Positions 1 to 10,449 of a stretch of DNA of 64,000 nucleotides are shown piece after piece. Numbering within the stretch: the stretch's first letter is position 1; every line of letters starts with the position of its first letter. Below the pieces are notes generated by a model that saw only the letters and a list, made by a program, of their open reading frames with translations, was not told the origin of the DNA and did not search any database. Source of the stretch: Dromiciops gliroides (Eukaryota > Chordata > Mammalia > Microbiotheria > Microbiotheriidae); assembly GCF_019393635.1 (NCBI RefSeq), contig NC_057862.1:679940314-680004313 (forward strand), written 5' to 3'. The position numbers were made by a program, and so were the translations under genes.

Positions 1-470
1 AGGGAAGGAAGAAAGGAAGGGAGGAAGGAAGTCAGGGAAGGAGGAAGGGAGAGAGGGAGGAAGGAAGGAAGGAGGAAGGAAGTCAGGGAGGGAGGAAGGG
101 AGAGAGGGAGGAAGGAAGGAGGGAAGGAAAGAAGGGAAGGAATGAGAAAGGGAAGGAAGAAAGGAAGGGAGGAAGGAAGTCAGGGAGGGAGGAAGGGAGA
201 GAGGGAGGAAAGAAGGAGGGAAGGAAAGAAGGGAGGGAATGAGAAAGGGAAGGAAGAAAGGAAGGGAGGAAGGAAGTCAGGGAGGGAGGAAGGGAGAGAG
301 GGAGGGAGGAAGGGAGAGAGGGAGGAAGGAAGGAGGGAAGGAAAGAAGGGAAGGAATGAGAAAGGGAAGGAAGAAAGGAAGGGAGGAAGGAAGTCAGGGA
401 AGGAGGAAGGGAGAGAGGGAGGAAGGAAGGAGGGAAGGAAAGAAGGAGGAAGGAGGGAGGGGAGGGAGGA
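1..470. repeat. GGAA-rich purine minisatellite with 97-bp units
   Basis: Almost pure A/G on the + strand. The landmark GTCAGGG recurs at 31, 82, 179, 276 and 393, and GAATGAGAAAGGG around 142, 239 and 356. Two successive intervals are 97 bp; the last is 117 bp because a 20-bp GGGAGGGAGGAA-type block is duplicated. The long Gly/Arg/Lys/Glu reading frames here are a by-product of the repeat. The array is cut by the window start. Confidence 0.95.
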
Positions 471-824
471 AGGTGACCTTCTTTTTTGCTTAGACTAAAA
501 GTAAGTCAGCCCGCTGCCCTGGGAAGGGCACTGGGCTTTGGAGTTCCCCCGCCTGAATGAATCCTGCAGCCCACATGTGTTCCCTTAGTTACCAGGAGCA
601 GGGCATCACGCATACACATTTTACTATTTTCCCCTGTGTTCACACAGACTATTTGTGCCTGAGCTGCAGTAGGGCATGGAGAGCTCGTCAGCCACAGTGG
701 GACACACTGTGCCTTGACTCCGACATAGCGATGTCACATTGGTCCTCTCTGGGAGGGAAGGACAACAGCCAGCCACCTACTATAAGCCAGTAATTCTCTC
801 ATTGGATTGGAGTCGAGGGCCCTT
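471..824. other. Non-repetitive stretch, nothing recognised
   Basis: Mixed-composition sequence after the purine array. I see no conserved exon, splice-bounded frame or repeat in it. A 78-codon open frame at 557-793 has no recognisable protein similarity. Confidence 0.5.
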
Positions 825-1000
825 CAGGTCATTCAGTCCGACCCTATCACTTTACAAATGAGGAAACTGAGGCCCAAGGAAGTTATGTGACTCGCCTAAG
901 GTCACACAGATGGTATCAGGCTTTGAACCCAGGTCCTCTGTCTCCAGAGCACTTCTGCTTCAACTGTGCCATCTCTTCACTTAAACTCTCTGAGCCCCAT
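825..1000 (-). mobile_element. MIR-type CORE-SINE
   Basis: The + strand carries the reverse complement of the MIR core: ATGAGGAAACTGAGGCCC, then AAGGTCACACAGATGG, GAACCCAGGTC and CCAGAGCACTTC. Old and diverged. Confidence 0.75.
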
Positions 1001-1039
1001 TTTCCTTACCCATTAAACAGGCGGCCATCGCGGTAGAGT

Positions 1040-1195
1040 GGATGATATTTCACTGCGCACAGAGTCAGGAAAACTTGAGTTCAAATACTATCTCAGGTCC
1101 CGAAATAGCTGAGTGACCCTGGGCAAGTCACTTAACCTCTGGGTCACAGTTTGCTCATCTACAAAACGAGTCCCCTGGACTCTAGAATTGTCCCT
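1040..1195 (+). mobile_element. MIR-type CORE-SINE
   Basis: GAGTTCAAATAC followed by GAGTGACCCTGGGCAAGTCACTTAACCTC and a GCTCATCTACAAAAC tail, in MIR order on the + strand. Confidence 0.75.
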
Positions 1196-1209
1196 CTATT
1201 AGAACACGA

Positions 1210-1325
1210 GCACCTCCCCTCCTGAGCCTGTTTCTTTGTATTCCTACTACTTAGCCCAGTGCCTGGAACATAATATGTGCTTAATAAATGCTTGTTGATT
1301 GATTGGCTGATTGATTGATTGATCC
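1210..1325 (+). mobile_element. L2 LINE 3' end
   Basis: CTTAGCCCAGTGCCTGGAACATAATATGTGCTTAATAAATGCTTGTTGATTGATT matches the typical L2 3' tail, ending in TGAT repeats. Confidence 0.7.
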
Positions 1326-1563
1326 ATGATATTCAACTTGGTGCCCCACTGCTGAGAAGACAATGACAAGCACGGGACAGTCCCTGCCCTCAAGAAGCTA
1401 ACATTGGACATAAGAGGAGGTAGGAGACCTATGATAATCCACCCTTTGAGAAGCATTCATTAAGCACGTTGGCAGTAGTTGGATAAAGGGGGAGGGATGG
1501 GGAAACGCCTCCCATAGAATATGACATTTGGGCTGAGCCTTTGAAGGAAGCTAAGCTTATGGA

Positions 1564-1820
1564 CGGCTAGGTGGCGCCATAGTGCACAGAGCACCAGGCC
1601 TGGAGTCAGCTTGAATACTCATCTTCCTGAGTTCAAATCCGGCCTCAGACACTTATTAGCTGTGAGATCCTGGGCAAGTCACTTCACCCTAGTGCCTCAG
1701 TTTCCTTATCTGCAAAATAAGCTGGAGAAGGAACTACTGGAGAAATTACTCCAGCATCTCTGCCAAGAAAACCCCAAAGAGGGTCACGCAGAATCAGACA
1801 CCACTGAATGACAGGACAAC
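1564..1820 (+). mobile_element. MAR1-like CORE-SINE, near full length
   Basis: Head CGGCTAGGTGGCGCC, B-box GTTCAAATCC, MIR-like core with GGGCAAGTCACTT, then the long 3' part with GAGCTGGAGAAGGAA-like text and GGTCACGCAGAATCAGACACC. It lacks an A-tail. This 250-bp form recurs at least eight more times in the window. Confidence 0.85.
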
Positions 1821-2169
1821 TTAGAAGTTTCAATGCTGGAGGCTGATGGGATGCCCATGGCTCTGCCTACCAGCCACCTTTGCTATAAGGAAAGCCCTCT
1901 GCTTAAATACTATAGAAATGTGAGTTGTCACTATCATTATTATCCTGGGCTCAAAGGCCAATATACTAGTAGCGATATTAATAATTAACAAATTAAAAAA
2001 ATAATAATTAACAAATTAATCAGTTGTACTTTTTAACTCATGTTTCTCCTGACAGCTAATTAATTTTAATAACTAAGTTCCTTTTTGCTTCTCTATTTGA
2101 GAGGAAAGAGCTGATTATTCTAATTACCTTTCAAAATCAATAAGCGGTTATCAGTGAATGAGAGAATCT
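1821..2169. other. AT-rich intergenic stretch
   Basis: A/T-rich sequence with short TTAATTAATT-like runs around 1975-2080. I see no gene or clear repeat in it. Confidence 0.45.
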
Positions 2170-2840
2170 AGGCGCCTTGGTTTAAAGGGGACCTTGTTCA
2201 GCTGGAGAGTATCCAGAGAAGAAAGGGCAGCTAGCATGGTGAAATAAATGCCTTGAGTCCAGGTCATATGAGGATCAGTAGAAGGAATTGGGAATATTTA
2301 ACCGGGAGAAGAGAAGACTCGGAGACAGACATGATACTTGAATGACTGTCCTGAGCAGGAGCGATGAGATTCGTTCTGTTTGGCCCTAGAGGGTAGAATC
2401 AAGAATCAGGGGTGGACATTTCTCTCAGTTTCTTAGATTTGATGTCAGGGGAAAAAAAAACAAACTTCCTAGCAATTAGAATGGTCCAAAAAATGGAACA
2501 GTCTATCTTCAGAGGTAGCAAGTTCCCTTTCATCAGAAGTTGCCATAAAAATGCCAGATGACCACTATCAGGGATGTTTTATGAGTAGGGTGGGGAGGGG
2601 GATAGAGGTAGAAGGTGCAGAATTACTGTTCAGGTATGGATTGGACTAGATAAGGGTTTTTTGTTGTTTTTGGGGGGGGGGTGCGGGGCAATGGGGGTTA
2701 AGTGACTTGCCCAGGATCACACAGGTCAGATTTGAACTCAGGTTCTCCTGACTCCAGGGCCGGTGCTTTATCCACTACACCATCTAGCTGCCCCCTGGAC
2801 TGGATAAATTTTGAGGTCCCTTTAACTCTGAGATTCTAAG
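2170..2840 (+). mobile_element. CR1/L3 LINE 3' fragment, split by a SINE
   Basis: Contains CCTAGAGGGTAGAATCA, AACTTCCTAGCAATTAGA, GGAACAGTCTATCTTCAGAGGTAGCAAGTTCCC, GATGACCACTATCAGGGATG and, after the inserted SINE, GGTCCCTTTAACTCTGAGATTCTA. This is the order found in the 3' region of CR1/L3 LINEs. Two more copies lie at 35885 and 52900. Confidence 0.65.
2654..2795 (-). mobile_element. Short CORE-SINE, CATTGCCCCGC subfamily, inside the CR1/L3 copy
   Basis: Reverse complement of the GGGGCAGCTAG head lies at the right end and a poly-G/T tail at the left. Flanked by TSDs TGGACTAGATAA (2642-2653) and TGGACTGGATAA (2796-2807), one mismatch apart, placing it after the LINE. Confidence 0.85.
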
Positions 2841-3094
2841 CCTTGAGGGTTATATAACATCTGCTGTGCTTTCAGCACTGAGCTAGCAGCCGAACAGTCC
2901 TAAGCTATACTCTTTGCCCTCAAGGAGCTGATAGGTGAATGAGATGAGTCCAAGATGGAAGCCTCTCTAGATCAATAAGAGTCATAGATAATGTCAAGCT
3001 GAGGGGTTTTGTTACTTTGTTTGGAGAGGACAGGGATGTCTTCTGTGCTCTCAAGATAAAAGGATTATAGCAAGAAGGAAGCTCAGAGGCTACC

Positions 3095-3235
3095 TGTCCA
3101 AATCTCTCATTTCACATATTAGGAAAGCAAGAGTTAGGAGACTTTCCCAAGGTCACACAGATAATAAATGTCAAAGGCAGGATCTGAAGCAGTTCCTGTA
3201 ACTCACAAACCAGAATTTTTTCTACTGTATCATGC
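3095..3235 (-). mobile_element. MIR-type CORE-SINE
   Basis: Reverse complement of MIR: CCAAGGTCACACAGATAATAAATG then GCAGGATCTGAAGC. Diverged. Confidence 0.65.
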
Positions 3236-4041
3236 TTGGGTATCACAGATGGAAGCTATTCAAAAAATATTTAGCTAAGATGAAAGGATGTAAGGAATTC
3301 TCATCGGAGCCATTGGTCTATAAAGTTGAGTTAACAAATGGTTCTCCCTTTCCTTTGACTCTTGCCTTCTTCCAAAGTTCAGGGGGTTAGGGGTTTCTGT
3401 CTCCCTCCTATGCCCAGCAAGGAACAGTTAATGGTGACTAGGAACAGAAACCTGTTGTGAGCTACATGAACTCATCCAGATAACCTTGAGAGGGAAGAGG
3501 GGTATTCCTGGACTTCAAATTCTTGACTGATATTTGCCAGGTTCCCTTACTGAGCCCAGGTCAGAGATCAGAAAACGGAGAATATTATTCCCTAGCCCAA
3601 GATAATAGTACCAAGAGCTGGTTGGTGGTGGGGTCCTGAGAATTCTGCAGAAACTCACGGCTAAGGCAGACGTACTCATGCCTACGTGGAGTGAGGGGGT
3701 GGGGGTGGGAAGGGCCTGGACGATGGTTTCCAACCACAGTCCCTTGAAAAGAGAAGGGGGCAGGGGAAGCATCCTGAGCTTCTAGCAGCATTTTCTCAGA
3801 ATCTCACCTTCATTCAGAGAAAGGAGGATTTCATGGACAGCACAAGGTGTCCAAGCACAAGGCTTAAGGGTGGCCTCAAGGTTGAGAGTTCAGTGACTGA
3901 ATTTTCTAGAGAGAGAAAGGAATTTCCTGAGCAATGAGGATTGCCCATGCTTCTTCTACAACTGTAGGGGGAAAAGCTCCAATATGGGGGAAGCAAAAGA
4001 TGGGGAGTATATACCTCCACCCACCCCCAACAGCTAATTAT
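3236..4041. other. Non-repetitive intergenic stretch
   Basis: Mixed composition with several open frames of 70-85 codons on the minus strand, none with recognisable protein content. No repeat or exon identified. Confidence 0.45.
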
Positions 4042-4122
4042 CTTTTTTTTAGGCAATTGGAGTTAAGTGACTTGCCCAGGGTCACACAGCTAGTATTGTC
4101 TGAAGCCTGATATGAACTCAGG
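4042..4122 (-). mobile_element. 3' fragment of a short CORE-SINE
   Basis: T-run then AGGCAATTGGAGTTAAGTGACTTGCCCAGGGTCACACAGCTAG, the reverse complement of the SINE 3' half. The head is missing. Confidence 0.8.
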
Positions 4123-4389
4123 AGTTAATTACTTTTAATAACTAACTTGGGTGGCCATGGCCAACACATTCATCATCTGAGAGCCATCCTCTTGGCCAAG
4201 AGCTTCTCTGTCCTTAGCTGAGCTGGTTTTTGGAAAGACAACCCAGCCTATTGACAGGACAGCTTTAATGGTCCCTTTCTTATAGGAGAACCTGCCCAAG
4301 CTCCTACTTCCCTGCATGACCTTAGAATCTGAAGTCACCCCAGAAGCCACAATGAGGCTTGATAGACAAAGACATGCATTGAATTGTAA

Positions 4390-4390
<1 letters not shown>

Positions 4391-4430
<40 letters not shown>
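4391..4430. repeat. (TG)20 microsatellite
   Basis: Uninterrupted TG dinucleotide run of about 20 units, ending at TATGAGAG. Confidence 0.95.
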
Positions 4431-4434
<4 letters not shown>

Positions 4435-4844
4435 AGAGTCAGGAAGTCCTAGGTTCAAGTCCTACTCCCCTTCTGCCCTCACACACACCTACTGGATTGG
4501 AGGGAGAAAAGTTCCTGAGTCAGGGGATGGACTTTAGGCCACCCACTTGTGCCACTGACAAGCCTTGTTTGTGTCCTCACGGCTCTTGGCTTCAAGCCAC
4601 CCTGGAGGTGAGGCCAGCAGGTGAACTCAATTCAACTCCAGGGGCATTCATTAAGTTCTACTATCTGCCAGGTCCCGGGCTAGGAATGGGGTGTGGATTC
4701 AGACTGGGTCTCCGACTGTATTGTTCTAGTGAACTTCCTGTTGAAGAAACTCCCCCTCCCCAAACTAATCTGTACATTTTGGGCAACTTGTGTCCTTAGA
4801 AAGTTATCTACAACACTGAGATGAATTAATCTAGAGTCCTGTAG

Positions 4845-4975
4845 CAATAAAACATTTAGTAAGTACTTATATGCCCAGGACTGTGCTGAGTGTTGAGGAT
4901 ACAAAGACAAGCAAAATCAATAGTCCTTGACCTCGAAAAGCTTCCATTTTAATAGGGGAAGATGAGATACAAAGG
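4845..4975 (+). mobile_element. Dispersed repeat, GTGCCAGGCACTGTGC family
   Basis: AACATTTAGTAAGTACTTATATGCCCAGGACTGTGCTGAG, then GGATACAAAGACAAGCAAAA and CCTTGACCTCGAAAAGCTT. The same ordered text recurs at 24365, 28590, 34775, 35350, 40060, 42178 and 45960. An abundant retroelement-derived family I cannot name with certainty. A short piece also lies at 4645-4680. Confidence 0.65.
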
Positions 4976-5139
4976 GGAGCTGGAAGGAAGGGGGGGTTAC
5001 TCCGGGGGGGAAGAGATGGTTCTCTCCTCCTCAGAGCCAAGAGTGAAAGAATCATAACTGGGGTGCCTGGTGATATGGCGTCCGGACCAGAGACTCATTA
5101 ATCAGAAGGAAAAAAAAGGTGGTGGGGGGAGAAATTTCC

Positions 5140-5276
5140 AAGATAACTTTATTATGTATTTAAAAGGATAGCAAGTTGTATATGAGATTTGCAGTTTCAT
5201 GTGCAATTATTTTTTAATTATTCTGTGTCATGAAAATGCTTGTTTTATTTCATAAATTAAAAATAAAATAATTTTT
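5140..5276 (+). mobile_element. Possible non-LTR retrotransposon 3' end
   Basis: A/T-rich sequence ending in a run of AAATTAAAAATAAAATAATTTTTAAAA, with GTCATGAAAATGCTTGTTTTATTTCATAAATT before it. Looks like a LINE 3' terminus with an A-rich tail. Family uncertain. Confidence 0.35.
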
Positions 5277-5288
5277 AAAAATCAGAAG

Positions 5289-5440
5289 AGGGGGAAGCTA
5301 GGTGGCACAGTAGATAAAGCACCAGCCATGGATTCGGGAGGACCTGAGTTCAAATCCAGCCTCAGACACTTGACATTTACTAGCTGTGTGAACCTGGGCA
5401 AGTCACTTAACTCCCATTGCCCCGCAAAAAAAAAAAAAAA
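5289..5440 (+). mobile_element. Short CORE-SINE, CATTGCCCCGC subfamily
   Basis: GGGAAGCTAGGTGGCACAGTAGATAAAGCACC head and CCCATTGCCCCGC plus A-tail. Flanked by TSDs AAAAATCAGAAG at 5277-5288 and 5436-5447 (the A-run is shared with the tail). Confidence 0.9.
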
Positions 5441-5739
5441 TCAGAAGTGAGGGCTGCAAGGCTCTGGCATTTCCTAGGTGAGAGGGCTAAGGCACAGACA
5501 GGCTGTCAAGAATGGAGAGTGCACGTGCGAGGCAAGCCTTGAACCCAGGTTTTCTTGGCTCCAAGGCTCTGGAGACTCAAGGACATAACTGAACCGTGGC
5601 GTTGCGCATTCCCTTTGAGGGAGGAAAAGGGAAGCGAGTTATTGCCTGACCTCTGAGTGGACTCCTACTGCTGCCACCCTACCCCCTCTCCAGGGCTTCT
5701 GCCTTGGGTTTGTTTTGGGCTCTTTCCTTTATGAGACGT

Positions 5740-5957
5740 CTAGATGCTGCTGAGGATAGAGGAGGAATCCCTAAGTTCAAGTACAGACTCAGAACCTTAC
5801 CTTGGGCAAGTCACTTAACCTCTGCCTCAGTTTTCTCAACTGTGAAATGGGAATAATAATAACCCCTATCTCCCAGGGTTGTTGTGAGGATCAAATGAGA
5901 ATTTGTAAAGTGCATGGCACACTGTAGGTCCTTAATAAATGTTTGTTTCCTTCCCCA
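5740..5957 (+). mobile_element. THER/MIR-type CORE-SINE
   Basis: TTGGGCAAGTCACTTAACCTCTGCCTCAG, GAAATGGGAATAATAATAACC, CAGGGTTGTTGTGAGGATCAAATGAG and a CTTAATAAATG tail. Confidence 0.8.
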
Positions 5958-6299
5958 CCCCTTTATACTCCCTCTTCCTCTCAGAAGGCAGGGCTGACAG
6001 TGAGGGACATGGGTCTGGGAAGTATGTTAGAACCTTTCCTTGAAGTTTAGACCTGCTTTTTTCCCTCTTCTCAGAGCCTTAATTGGTTGCCACAGGGAGC
6101 CTTTGCCCGGGAAAGGGTAATTACACCATCACCGGGATTCCCCCAAACCTCCAGTGCCCTCAGGGATTTCCTGAATAAAACCTGGGGTAGACCTCCGGAA
6201 GTCTGGGGGAATTCGAGAGGCAGCATCAGGAATGGGAGGGAAGGAGTAGCCACAGTGGGAGAGGAAGGGGCCTCCCACACCTTGCCTAGCAGCAGGCAG
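5958..6299. other. Non-repetitive stretch, nothing recognised
   Basis: Contains an open frame 6087-6434 (+, 115 codons) that starts in unique sequence and runs into a MIR copy, so it is not a credible gene. Confidence 0.45.
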
Positions 6300-6470
6300 T
6301 GGCTTAACTGGCAGGAGTGTGTGACACGGGAGACAGGGTCCTGGCTTTTATTTAGAACCAGCGAGCCCTGGCTTCAAAGCCCATCACTGGCACTTACCAG
6401 CTGCCACTCTGGGCAAGTCATTCAATGCCTGTGAGCCTCAGTTTCCTCTTTCTCTAGGTGTTAGCTGTAT
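6300..6470 (+). mobile_element. MIR-type CORE-SINE
   Basis: CACTTACCAGCTGCCACTCTGGGCAAGTCATTCAATGCC followed by GAGCCTCAGTTTCCTC, in MIR order. Confidence 0.7.
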
Positions 6471-7042
6471 TAAATGGAAGCCCCCACTGACCTAGATCAC
6501 AAATGTCAGAGGGGGGAATTCAAGCCCAGTTCCTGGATCCCTCTGAGTCCCAAGTCAGTATACTTCCCCCTTCAGCCAGTCCATGTTTTCAGCTATTTGA
6601 ATAGTAAAGGGCTCAAGGTGAATTACTAGCAGCAGCAGCAGCCTAGTTAACTAGTGACAGGGGAGGGGGCATTTTGCCTTGGAGGGCAAATCCCATTGGC
6701 ATTAAGGAAAAGGTGGCAGTGGAGGCCATAGAGAGAAGGCCAACAGTGGCACCAAAGGTTCAGAAGCAAGGAATCTAATGCCATAAATAGTTATTCATTG
6801 GTCACTGACTATAGAGCCAGTCCTGGGCTAGGGGCCATCCATCTGTGGGCCGCTAAGTATCCCTTTGGGCTTCATGTTGACTCAGAAACTGTGCAGTAAC
6901 ATTGTCTGTGTTTTACTACATTTTCATATTTTTTGCTAAATATTTCCTGATTATATTTTAATTTGGTCTAGACAGTGTGTTTGCCACTTCCCATACAATA
7001 TCTCCCAATACTACTCCTCTCCCTCTTCCTCTTTGTCCTCTT
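6471..7042. other. Intergenic stretch, nothing recognised
   Basis: No exon or repeat identified apart from a short (AGC)4 run near 6630. Confidence 0.4.
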
Positions 7043-7197
7043 GGGGCAGCTAGGTGACACAGTGGATAGAGCACTGGCCCTGGAGTCAGAAGGACCTGAG
7101 TTCAAATCCCGCCTCAGACACTTGACACTTGCTAGCTGTGTGACTCTGGGCAAGTCACTTAACCCCAATTGCCTCACACACGCACAAAAATAAATAA
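7043..7197 (+). mobile_element. Short CORE-SINE, CAATTGCCTCA subfamily
   Basis: GGGGCAGCTAGGTGACACAGTGGATAGAGCAC head, GTTCAAATCCCGCCTCAGACAC, CAATTGCCTCACAC end and an A-rich tail. Confidence 0.9.
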
Positions 7198-7471
7198 TTA
7201 CACTCTCAAACTCAGTCCAATTAGAATTAAAGTGGTCTTTTATTTGTCGCTAGGGAAAATGACTAAGTGGTGAAGTCAATTCACCTTCTGGGAAGAGGGC
7301 TTAGAAACATTTTTCTCCTCCATTAAGAGAGAGAAGGCAAAAGCTTTTCTAGAGGATAGATGGGATGTCCACTTGAAAACTGGAAAGTTCCCTTTTGGAG
7401 TGGGGTGGGGAAAGTTTGGATGCTTGTCATATTCCTGAGAATGGAAGGGGATTTTTTTGAAATGATAGTCC

Positions 7472-7623
7472 AGGGGCAGCTAGGTGGCACAGTGGATAGA
7501 GCACCAGCCCTGAATTCAGGAGGACCTGAGTTCAAATCCGGACTCAGACACTTGACACTTACTAGCTGTGTGGCCCTGGGCAAGTCACTTAACCCCAATT
7601 GCCTCACCAATAAATAAATAAAT
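7472..7623 (+). mobile_element. Short CORE-SINE with perfect TSD
   Basis: CAATTGCCTCACC end with a (AAAT)n tail. Flanked by perfect TSDs GAAATGATAGTCC at 7459-7471 and 7624-7636. Confidence 0.95.
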
Positions 7624-7767
7624 GAAATGATAGTCCTGGCTTATCTCTGTGTCCTAGCTCTGGCCTGGGAGTAGCCACGCCTAATTGACTTTCTTACTCT
7701 AGAATTTTATCTCCCCTTACTTCTTAGATATGTCTGTCCTGATATCTAACTGGTCAGTCTGAACTTT

Positions 7768-7916
7768 TTATTTTTTTTTTAGTGAGGCAATTGGGGTTAA
7801 GTGACTTGCCCAGGGTCACACAGCTAGCAAGTGTTAAGTGTCTGAGGCTGGATTTGAATTCAGGTACTCCTGACTCCAGGGCTGGTGCTCTATCCACTGT
7901 GCCACCTAGCTGCCCC
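7768..7916 (-). mobile_element. Short CORE-SINE with TSD
   Basis: Reverse-oriented copy, TTTAGTGAGGCAATTGGGG through CACCTAGCTGCCCC. TSDs CAGTCTGAACTTT at 7755-7767 and 7917-7929. Confidence 0.95.
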
Positions 7917-8031
7917 CAGTCTGAACTTTAATAGTTCTTTGATTCCTCAATATGTCGGTCCTGTTATCTGGTCATCTTTGGTTTTCCTTCTCAGGAGAAA
8001 CTTCTGATGTATTCTAAGCCCCAGGTCACTC

Positions 8032-8071
8032 CTGCTACTGCTGCTGCTGCTGCTGCTCCTCCTCCTCCTCC
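8032..8071. repeat. (CTG)n(CTC)n compound microsatellite
   Basis: About six CTG units followed by about five CTC units. Confidence 0.9.
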
Positions 8072-8219
8072 CATCTGACCCACTCCCACAGCTATTACTA
8101 CAAATGTAAGTGGGTGGAGGAGATCTCTGAGGAACCTCCCCCTTACCCTCCAGCCCAAAAAGTAATCACAGAACGTAGTGGCAGATAGAAAGATATCTAT
8201 AAATATCTTTAGACAGATT

Positions 8220-8344
8220 AATATATATATGTGTGTGTGTGTATGTGTGCGTGTATATGTATATATATATATATATATATGTGCATGTATATATATACAT
8301 GTGTATGCATGCATGCATATGTGTGTGTATGTATGTATGTATAG
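8220..8344. repeat. (TA)n/(TG)n/(TATG)n compound microsatellite
   Basis: Alternating TA, TG and ATGT runs end where the next SINE begins. Confidence 0.9.
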
Positions 8345-8602
8345 CAGAAGCAACTAAGTGGCTCTGTGGATAGAGTGCTGGGCCTGGAGTCAGGAAGACC
8401 AAGGTTCAAATTCAGCCTCAGATGCTTACTAGCTGTGTAACCTTGGGCAAGTCACTTTACCCTTTTTGCCTCAGTTTCCTCATGTGTAAAATGAGCTGGA
8501 GAAGGAAATGGCAAAACATACCAGTATCTTTGCCAAGAAAACCCCATGAATAATATGGTCACAAAGAATCAGACACAACTGAACAACAAGAAAAACAACA
8601 AA
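8345..8602 (+). mobile_element. MAR1-like CORE-SINE, near full length
   Basis: GCAACTAAGTGGCTCTGTGG head, core, GAGCTGGAGAAGGAAATGGCAAAACATACCAGTATCTTTGCC, GGTCACAAAGAATCAGACACAACTGAACAACAAG end. Confidence 0.9.
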
Positions 8603-8615
8603 ATATGTAGCAGCT

Positions 8616-8765
8616 AGGGTCAGCTAGGTGGCCCTGGAATCTGGAGGACCCGAGTTCAAATCTGGCCTCAAACACTTAATACTTACTAGCTGTGTGACTC
8701 TGGGCAAGTCACTTAACCCCAATTGCCACACACACACACAAAAAGAAAGAAAAGAAAGAAAAATA
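8616..8765 (+). mobile_element. Short CORE-SINE with internal deletion
   Basis: The head GTCAGCTAGGTGGCC joins directly to CCTGGAATCTGGAGG, so about 20 bases including the GTGGATAGAGC segment are missing. CAATTGCCACACAC end and A/G-rich tail. Confidence 0.85.
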
Positions 8766-8768
8766 TAT

Positions 8769-8955
8769 AGCAGCTAGGTGACATAGTGATTAGAGTTCTG
8801 GGACTGGAGTCAGGAAGGCTTCTCTTTGTGAGTTCAGATCTGGCCATAGATAGACACTTCCTACCTGTGTGACCCTGGGTAGTTCACTTAACCCCAAGTG
8901 GGGTCATGAAGAGTCAGACATGACTGAAATGACTGAACCACACACACACACACAC
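8769..8955 (+). mobile_element. MAR1-like CORE-SINE with internal deletion
   Basis: CAGCTAGGTGACATAGTG head, then CACTTAACCCC joins directly to AAGTGGGGTCATGAAGAGTCAGACATGACTGAA. The middle CTCAGTTTCC to GAAAACC section is missing. Ends in (CA)n. CT-rich sequence follows to about 9075. Confidence 0.8.
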
Positions 8956-9164
8956 TCACACAGCCCTATCTTCCTCCCTCCTTTCTTTCTTTCTCTGCCT
9001 CTCAATCATCTGTCTTTATCTCTACATATTTCTGTATCTATCTGTCTCTATCTCCATCCACCTTTTTATCTTTTGGGACTAGCCTTGTAATTTTGCTAAT
9101 GTAAGGAAGTCCTGGTGAAGAGGATCCTTTGCCAGTGCAGATGAGTAACTATTCTGCAACCTAT

Positions 9165-9290
9165 GGTCTTGGAGAGTTGCCCAGGGAACTGAGAGTTTAA
9201 ATCATTTGCCCCGGGATCACACAGTCAATATGTGTCATAGATGAAACTTGAACTCTGGTCTTCCTGACCATAAGCTACTTCTTTCCAAGC
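9165..9290 (-). mobile_element. MIR-type CORE-SINE, diverged
   Basis: GGGATCACACAGTCAATATG followed by CTTGAACTCTGGTCTTCCTGACC, the reverse complement of MIR order. Confidence 0.6.
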
Positions 9291-9415
9291 ATTTCACAAA
9301 TATTCTGTTACGTGAATGAAGGTGGGGTTCAGAGATGGGATTTGCTGAGAGCACCAAGGACCCCAGAGGGGTAAAGAGCCCAGTGGCTGATTATTTGCTT
9401 GCTGTTGAAGAACCA

Positions 9416-9515
9416 GCTTGTTGTTCAGTCATTTCAGACTCTTTGTGACCCTATTTGGGGTTTACTTGGCACAGATACTAGAGTGCTTTGCCATTTCCTG
9501 CTCCAGCTCATTTGT
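9416..9515 (-). mobile_element. MAR1-like SINE 3' fragment
   Basis: TTGTTGTTCAGTCATTTCAGACTCTTTGTGACCC and TTTGCCATTTCCTGCTCCAGCTCATTT are the reverse complement of the MAR1 3' half. An L2-type tail CTTAGCACAGAGCCTGGCACATAGTAGGC follows at 9528-9575. Confidence 0.8.
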
Positions 9516-9744
9516 GACATGTGTAAAGGGCTTAGCACAGAGCCTGGCACATAGTAGGCATTCGATAAATGTTAGATATTATTATGTCTCCCCTGACTCT
9601 TCTGTTCTCCAGGATAAACATCTCCACTTCCTCTAACCAAGCCTCATATGTCATGATCTAGAGGACTTCCACCATCCTTATACCTTTTTCTGGACTCCCT
9701 CCAGCTCATTAATACTCTTTCAAAATGTGGCGAATGGGGGAAAT

Positions 9745-10358
9745 CGTACAAAAGTATTTAGAAGTTCTTGTGGTGGCAAAGAATTTGGAAACTGAGGGGA
9801 TGCCCATCAATTGGGGAATGTCTGAACAAGTTGTGGTATATGAATATAATGGAATACTATTGTACTATAAGAAATGACGAGCAGGGCAGAAAAAACCTGG
9901 AAAGACTTACATGAACTGATATAAAAAGTGAAGGGAGTAGAACCAGGAAAACATTGTACACAGTAACAGCAATATGGTATGATGATCAACAGTGAATGAC
10001 TTAGCTATTCTCAGCAATACAATGATATCAGATAATTCCAAAGGATTCATGATGAAAAATACCACGCACCTCCAGAGAAAGATCTAATAAAATCTGAATG
10101 GAGATTGAAGCATACCATTTTTCACTTCCCTTGTTTCTTTTTGTGGGGATTTTTTTGGTCTGTATTTTCTTTCACAACATAACTAATATGGAAATATGTT
10201 TTGCATGATTGCATATGTATAACCTATATCAAATTACTGTCTCAGGGAGGGGGCAGGGGATCAAGGTAGAGAATTTGGAAGTAAAAAAAATTAAATGAAT
10301 GTTAAAAAATTGTTTTTATGTGTAATTGTGAAAAATAAAATATTATTTTTTAAAAGAA
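9745..10358 (+). mobile_element. L1 LINE 3' end
   Basis: 5'-truncated copy. It includes CTTGTGGTGGCAAAGAATTTGGAAACTG, ATGCCCATCAATTGGGGAATG, GTGGTATATGAATATAATGGAATACTATTGT, CAATACAATGATATCAGATAATTCCAAAGG, then a 3' UTR ending in AAAAATAAAATATT. The related minus-strand copies at 21578, 43981 and 48680 share this text. Confidence 0.85.
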
Positions 10359-10449
10359 TAACTAGTTAAAATAGAAAGGTACCAGATGGTTAGGAACCAT
10401 CATCATTAATAATACCACCCTTAAGGCACTACAAAAGCTAATTCCACCT

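Noticed and set aside
142..498. 118-codon Lys/Arg/Gly/Glu-rich frame
   Set aside because: Translation of the purine minisatellite.
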